Positions 59,994-64,000 of a stretch of DNA of 64,000 bases are shown piece after piece. Made by a program: the position numbers and the translations under genes. Origin of the DNA: Pontimonas sp038118225 (GTDB lineage Bacteria > Actinomycetota > Actinomycetes > Actinomycetales > Microbacteriaceae); NCBI GenBank assembly GCA_038118225.1, contig JAYOHK010000001.1, forward strand, positions 62,001 through 126,000. The letters are read 5' to 3'. Positions within the stretch are counted from its first letter, which is position 1. Every line of letters starts with the position of its first letter. The notes beneath the pieces are model-generated. The model was not told where the DNA came from, did not search any database, and saw only the letters and a list, made by a program, of their open reading frames with translations.

Positions 59994-60967
59994 ACCGAGG
60001 CCCATTTGTCGAAGGTGACCTCGTTCAGCTGACTGATCCAAAAGGCAACTACCACACGATTATTTTGGAAAAAGGGGGTCGCTTCCACACCCATAAAGGT
60101 GGCATCGCCCACGACGCCATCATTGGCTCTGACGAGGGAAGCGTGGTCCGCACCGAACTGAGCGTGGGATACCTCGCGCTTCGCCCACTGTTGTCTGACT
60201 TTGTGTTGTCGATGCCCCGCGGTGCGGCAATCATTTACCCCAAAGACGCCAGCGAAATTCTCTTCCGCGCCGATATCCGCCCCGGACACACAGTCGTTGA
60301 AGCAGGCGTAGGTTCTGGAGCATTGAGCCTGTGGCTACTCCAGGCACTCGGCGCAGAGGGACACCTTGTCTCGATTGAACGTCGAGAAGAATTTGCCGAT
60401 GTCGCCAAGGGCAACGTGCGCACCTTCTTCCACGGCGATCCTCCCGCCACGTGGGACATCCAGATTGGTGATCTCAATGAGCGCCTTCCCGAGCGCGAAG
60501 CAGGATCAGTCGATCGCGTGATTTTGGACATGCTCACCCCGTGGGAGTGCCTTGACGCGAGCCTCGATGCTCTGGTTCCCGGTGGAGTAATTCTTGTCTA
60601 TGTGGCGACCGTGACTCAGCTTTCTCGCGTCATGGAAGCCATGCGCGATACGAAGAGACTGACCATTCCCGAAGCCAGCGAGACGATGGTGCGCTCCTGG
60701 CACGTTGATGGCTTGGCAGTTCGACCAGACCATCGGGGCGCCGGCCACACTGGCTTTTTGGCTTGGGCGCGCAAACTCGCCCCAAACACGGAACTACCCG
60801 AGCGTCTGGGCAAGAAGGCGAAGCCCGACTACGCCGACGAGGACGTTGACGCGTGGACTCCGGGGGCGGTCAAGCAACGCGTCGAGACGGAAAAGAAGAT
60901 TAGGCAGTTGCGTAAAGACGCTACGAATCGTGCGAACCGGGCCAACCCCGGTGGGCACGACTCATAG
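59990..60967 (+). CDS. trmI: tRNA (adenine-N1-)-methyltransferase TrmI
   Basis: 325 aa from the GTG at 59990, which overlaps the HAD stop; AGGGGAG lies upstream. Methylates A58 of tRNA in the family. N-terminal beta domain (FVEGDLVQLTDPKG, GRFHTHKGGIAHD), SAM-binding VVEAGVGSGALSLWL at 102-116, IILDMLTPWE motif. In many actinobacteria this gene begins the Mpa/Dop/Pup/proteasome locus; here the next gene is an FKBP isomerase and none of those genes follow. Confidence 0.93.
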   Translation: MNRGPFVEGDLVQLTDPKGNYHTIILEKGGRFHTHKGGIAHDAIIGSDEGSVVRTELSVGYLALRPLLSDFVLSMPRGAAIIYPKDASEILFRADIRPGHTVVEAGVGSGALSLWLLQALGAEGHLVSIERREEFADVAKGNVRTFFHGDPPATWDIQIGDLNERLPEREAGSVDRVILDMLTPWECLDASLDALVPGGVILVYVATVTQLSRVMEAMRDTKRLTIPEASETMVRSWHVDGLAVRPDHRGAGHTGFLAWARKLAPNTELPERLGKKAKPDYADEDVDAWTPGAVKQRVETEKKIRQLRKDATNRANRANPGGHDS

Positions 60968-60978
60968 TCCGCCCTAGG

Positions 60979-60984
60979 TAGACT
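60979..60984 (+). promoter_or_regulatory. -10 element TAGACT upstream of FKBP gene
   Basis: TAGACT ends 9 nt before the ATG at 60994; no ribosome binding site. Confidence 0.45.
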
Positions 60985-60993
60985 TCAGTCATC

Positions 60994-61977
60994 ATGACGC
61001 GATTTTCTCCGCTTGCCGCTGGCATCACCGTTTTCTCACTTCTTGGCATCGGAGCAGTTGCCTACTCCGTCGCTGACGCACAGCCAGAGGCCTGTGTGCC
61101 CTACGCCGAGGCGGGCAAAGCATCATCTCTCGTCACCGCTGCGAGCGCCGAAGAAGGCATTCCCACCGCGCTGACATTCCCTACTCCGTTGATCACCAAG
61201 GGCACTGAGATGTCCGTTCTCGACTCGGGCTCGGGCTACCGCGCCGCTGAGGGTGCAACGGTTGACTTTCAGGTTGCTGCCTACCTGGGCTCGAGTGGTC
61301 AACTCTTGACCGCGAGCACCTACCTCGCCGACCAGCCTGTTCGCCGGCTCATTTCGGCTGATATTCCCGACTATTTCTCTCAGGTTCTCTCGTGTGCTGC
61401 GGCAGGTGACCGCCTCATCATTACCGACACCGTTGAGGCAGTGTTTGGGCCGATTCCTGAAGACGAGATGGTCCAAAACGATTCCACCGCCGTTCTTGTT
61501 GTGGATGTGGCCAACGTGTTCCCTGCACAAGCAGACGGTGCACTTCAACCGCTAGTTGACGGCGCCCCCATGATTGTCCAGACTCCCTCTGGCCGCCACG
61601 GCGTGACGGTGCCAATGGGTCAAGCGCCCGAAGATCTTGTGATCTACACGGTCAAGAAGGGCTCTGGTGCTGAGCTTGCCGAAGGTGACCTCGTGGTCGC
61701 GCACTTCACGGGAGTGGTGTGGGAGACCAAGCAGACATTCGCATCCAGTTTTGATCAGAATCTTCCCCTGACAATCACGTTGACCAATGGTTCCCTCGAG
61801 GGGGCTAATGGCGGAGTGCCACAGGGCGTCTTTGACGGACTTGTCGGACAAACCGTGGGCTCGCAGGTCGCCGTTGTCGTGCCGCCCGCTCTGGGTTACC
61901 CCGAAGGCCAACAACCTGCTGGTGTGCCAGAGGGCGCAACGCTGATTTACGTCTTCGACATTCTCGGTATCCAGTAA
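60994..61977 (+). CDS. Exported FKBP-type peptidyl-prolyl isomerase
   Basis: 327 aa. N-terminal hydrophobic segment (about 9-28) followed by ADAQPEAC reads as a signal peptide or anchor, so it acts outside the membrane. Two FKBP-like halves: a degenerate one at about 65-180 and a better one at about 215-327 (EGDLVVAHFTGVVWETK, VFDGLVGQTVGSQVAVVVPP, LIYVFDILGI). Helps fold exported proteins. In related genomes one or two such genes sit just upstream of pafB, as here. Confidence 0.9.
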   Translation: MTRFSPLAAGITVFSLLGIGAVAYSVADAQPEACVPYAEAGKASSLVTAASAEEGIPTALTFPTPLITKGTEMSVLDSGSGYRAAEGATVDFQVAAYLGSSGQLLTASTYLADQPVRRLISADIPDYFSQVLSCAAAGDRLIITDTVEAVFGPIPEDEMVQNDSTAVLVVDVANVFPAQADGALQPLVDGAPMIVQTPSGRHGVTVPMGQAPEDLVIYTVKKGSGAELAEGDLVVAHFTGVVWETKQTFASSFDQNLPLTITLTNGSLEGANGGVPQGVFDGLVGQTVGSQVAVVVPPALGYPEGQQPAGVPEGATLIYVFDILGIQ

Positions 61978-62018
61978 CACTCCCGCGCGGACTCACCGGC
62001 CTACAGCCTCCTCGCCGT

Positions 62019-62024
62019 TAGGCT
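62019..62024 (+). promoter_or_regulatory. -10 element TAGGCT, leaderless start of pafB
   Basis: TAGGCT, then 6 nt (TTCGCT), then the pafB GTG. Confidence 0.55.
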
Positions 62025-62030
62025 TTCGCT

Positions 62031-63014
62031 GTGGCTAGTCAGGGTGTGATTCGACCGGAAGATCGTCTGTTTCACCTGATTCTTGCCCTCATGGCAACCA
62101 CCCAAGGGCTTACCAAGGAGCACATCCTCTCCACCGTTCGTGGATACCGCGAAGACAGTGAAGCAGGCCTCGCGAAAGCGTCGATTGAGCGCCGATTCGA
62201 GCGGGATAAGGACCTTTTGCGGGAGCTTGGAATCCCGCTGGTGGCGTGGATTCCTCCCAGCGAGGACGAGAACAACAAAGCCACTGTCTATCGAATTCCC
62301 CGTGAGGATTACGAACCCCCCGAGGGCTTCGAACTCGACGCTCAAGATCTGCGCCTTCTCAACGTTGCCGCTGCAGTCTGGCGCGAAGGATCACTTTCCC
62401 ACGAGGCCAGGTTGACGCATACAAAACTCGCCGCATCGGGTGTGAGCGTCGATGAGCCACTGATCGGATTTTTGCCCATGTTGACGCTTCGCGATCCCGC
62501 TTTGGACGCGCTCAGGCAGGCGATTTCCAATGGGTCTCAGGTTCGCTTCGAGTACCTCACCCCTGGTTCGACGGGCGCAAAAACGAGGACCGTGTCACCG
62601 CTTGCCGTGGTGCTCCACGAAGGGCGCTGGCACCTATTGAGCATGGAAGAGCCCGGGGGAGTCGAGAAAACGTTCCTCGTCAGGCGCATCGTCTCCGGCG
62701 TAAAAGAACTCTCCGAGGCCGCAAATGAGGCACCCACCTCGCTGATCGAGCGAATGACCGCTGAGCTCTCCGAGTTGTATCAGCGCCAGACGGCAGAGAT
62801 TTCAGCGACTCCAGGAAGTGCTGCTGAAACAGTGCTTCGAAACCGAGCTGGCTCCAGTGTGAGCGGCGACACCATCACCGTGCACTACACCGACCTTGTC
62901 GCCTTGGCATCCCAACTGCTCGAATTTCTCCCCGATATCAAGGTGGTTTCTCCCGACTCACTGCGGGACGAAATGCTCTCGCAAATTGACGTGGTGGAGG
63001 CTACCCATGGCTAA
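62031..63014 (+). CDS. pafB: WYL-domain transcriptional regulator PafB
   Basis: 327 aa. N-terminal winged helix (LALMATTQGLTKEHIL, ASIERRFERDKDLLRELG), middle linker, WYL domain (about 160-230; RTVSPLAVVLHEGRWHLLSM, FLVRRIVSGV) and WCX extension. With PafC it forms the heterodimer that activates LexA-independent DNA-damage genes in mycobacteria. GTG start after TAGGCT, likely leaderless. Overlaps pafC by 8 nt. Confidence 0.93.
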   Translation: MASQGVIRPEDRLFHLILALMATTQGLTKEHILSTVRGYREDSEAGLAKASIERRFERDKDLLRELGIPLVAWIPPSEDENNKATVYRIPREDYEPPEGFELDAQDLRLLNVAAAVWREGSLSHEARLTHTKLAASGVSVDEPLIGFLPMLTLRDPALDALRQAISNGSQVRFEYLTPGSTGAKTRTVSPLAVVLHEGRWHLLSMEEPGGVEKTFLVRRIVSGVKELSEAANEAPTSLIERMTAELSELYQRQTAEISATPGSAAETVLRNRAGSSVSGDTITVHYTDLVALASQLLEFLPDIKVVSPDSLRDEMLSQIDVVEATHG

Positions 63015-63981
63015 CTCGACCACCGGCGCAGCAGGTGCAAACCTGGTGTTGTTTTTGTCCCTTGTGCCCTATGTGATGGACAACGGCGAAGTAAGCGTTG
63101 ACGAAGCAGCGGCTCAATTTGATCGCTCACCAGATGACATCCGTCGAGCCATCGAGCTGATTGCGTGTGCAGGAATTCCTGGTGATTCGACGGCCTATCT
63201 TCACACCGACCTGTTCGATATCGACTGGGACTTATTCGAGCAAGACGACATCATCCGTTTTGAACACACCATCGCAATCGACCGCGAGCCGAGGCTGTCT
63301 AATCGTGAGCTCTCGGCGCTCATCGCCGGCTTGCAATACATCGCCGCCCATCCGTCATACGGTGTGCGCGAGGACGTCCAATCCCTGCTCGCCAAACTGC
63401 GAGGAAGCCACACGGGAGGAGGGGAGTCGCTCGTCATTAACGATCACGACGCGACCACCGCACGTTCGTTGGTTGCTCAGGCCATTGCCTCGGGCCACCA
63501 AATCTCCTTCGACTACGTCAACCGCTCCGAAGAGCGAGAAGCACGCACCGTAGACCCCATCGCGCTCGAGGCGAGGGATGGGACCTGGTACCTGCGGGGT
63601 TGGTGCCACACCAGGCAGGCGCTGCGGATGTTTCGGCTTGATCGAATGAGTGAGCTATCCGTGTTGGAATCTGCCTCGCACGCCCACCCCGATCTTGACT
63701 CTGTCGAGTCGTGGGAAGTCTTCACCCCCAGTGATGCAGATCTCCGGGTCACCGTTGCGTTTGCACCCCACGCACTTCCGGTGATTGCCGAGTATCTCGA
63801 CCGAAGTCATCCGCCGAGCGAAGACGGTGACCGAATGATCGCAGAGATTCCCTTTGCCCACACCTCGTCGCTCATGCGTTTTGTGAGCGCCAATGCGGGC
63901 CTCGTTGAAGTGATTGCGCCCACGAGCGCACGAATGGCTGTTCGCGCCTGGGCCGACGCGGCTAAGGATTCTCTGAGCTAG
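63007..63981 (+). CDS. pafC: WYL-domain transcriptional regulator PafC
   Basis: 324 aa from the ATG at 63007 (GGTGGAGG 6 nt upstream, inside pafB). Winged-helix N-terminus (VSVDEAAAQFDRSPDDIRRAI), WYL domain (REARTVDPIALEARDGTWYL) and WCX C-terminus. Partner of PafB. The longer open frame upstream is inside pafB and not used. The paf name comes from its link to the pup-ligase gene pafA, which is not adjacent here. Confidence 0.93.
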   Translation: MANSTTGAAGANLVLFLSLVPYVMDNGEVSVDEAAAQFDRSPDDIRRAIELIACAGIPGDSTAYLHTDLFDIDWDLFEQDDIIRFEHTIAIDREPRLSNRELSALIAGLQYIAAHPSYGVREDVQSLLAKLRGSHTGGGESLVINDHDATTARSLVAQAIASGHQISFDYVNRSEEREARTVDPIALEARDGTWYLRGWCHTRQALRMFRLDRMSELSVLESASHAHPDLDSVESWEVFTPSDADLRVTVAFAPHALPVIAEYLDRSHPPSEDGDRMIAEIPFAHTSSLMRFVSANAGLVEVIAPTSARMAVRAWADAAKDSLS

Positions 63982-63989
63982 AGCACTGT

Positions 63990-63995
63990 TAGACT
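63990..63995 (+). promoter_or_regulatory. -10 element TAGACT at the window edge
   Basis: TAGACT after the pafC stop, with a T run after it. By the spacing rule seen elsewhere, a gene start is expected just outside the window; in related genomes tatA follows pafC (inference). Confidence 0.3.
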
Positions 63996-64000
63996 TTTTT

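Noticed and set aside
1..64000. Insertion sequences, prophage, CRISPR, toxin-antitoxin or biosynthetic cluster
   Set aside because: No transposase, integrase, direct-repeat array or such gene families; composition and codon use look even throughout.

Overview
The window is chromosomal DNA of an actinobacterium. Gene content and order (gltBD-pyk, ANTAR regulator, polA-rpsA-coaE-uvrBAC-rapZ-whiA, gap-pgk-tpiA-secG-rbpA, a pgl-opcA-zwf-pgi-tal-tkt pentose-phosphate operon, ctaB/ctaA, suf operon, imuA-imuB-dnaE2, PafBC) resemble Microbacteriaceae. The moderate GC (roughly high 50s percent by eye) and extreme compaction suggest a small-genome freshwater-type member. That placement is inference from synteny and protein flavour; no 16S gene is present. 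No mobile element, prophage, CRISPR array or gene cluster of foreign composition is visible. No stretch over about 300 bases lacks a gene; the longest gaps are the divergent promoter regions before sufB (185 bp) and ctaB (164 bp).

Layout. 1-4.3 kb: nitrogen assimilation (glutamate synthase, large subunit cut by the window edge). 4.3-9.6 kb: pyruvate kinase, tRNA-Leu(CAA), an ANTAR response regulator, a hotdog thioesterase and DNA polymerase I. 9.6-20.6 kb: ribosomal protein S1, CoaE, the UvrB-UvrA-UvrC excision repair genes, RapZ and WhiA. 20.7-25.1 kb: superoxide dismutase, then gap-pgk-tpiA-secG and the sigma-factor partner RbpA. 25.1-33.2 kb (minus): pentose phosphate and G6P branch, six genes. 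33.4-35.2 kb: heme O/heme A synthesis. 35.4-41 kb: SUF Fe-S assembly operon and an ABC-F ATPase. 41-49.7 kb: SURF1, small proteins, FabG, SerB, GlgC, an ABC ATPase, L31, a DnaQ-type exonuclease, trehalose synthase, YbaK and a histidine phosphatase. 49.8-57.3 kb: sirtuin, SpoU methyltransferase and a LexA-box-controlled mutasome. 57.3-64 kb: tRNA-Leu(GAG), UppP, PAC2, HAD, TrmI, a secreted FKBP and PafB/PafC.

How the genes work together. Central carbon metabolism (lower glycolysis, oxidative and non-oxidative pentose phosphate), respiratory heme and Fe-S supply, and DNA repair dominate: constitutive-type repair (PolA, UvrABC), an SOS mutasome (ImuA/ImuB/DnaE2) and the PafBC DNA-damage activator.

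The most interesting signals are in expression architecture, not in an unknown gene cluster. Many genes have a TANNNT -10 hexamer (mostly TAGGCT or TAGACT) 5-9 nt before the start codon, suggesting leaderless mRNAs. Two genes (rapZ, uppP) appear to be preceded by a leaderless 7-8 codon mini-ORF whose stop overlaps the main start. Five convergent gene pairs share a YTAG tetranucleotide that holds both stop codons, and the remaining convergent junctions overlap, abut or are 9 nt apart. The coaE start codon lies in a perfect 12-bp inverted repeat, and rpsA has a leader with stacked hairpins. I found no convincing previously undescribed multi-gene system.
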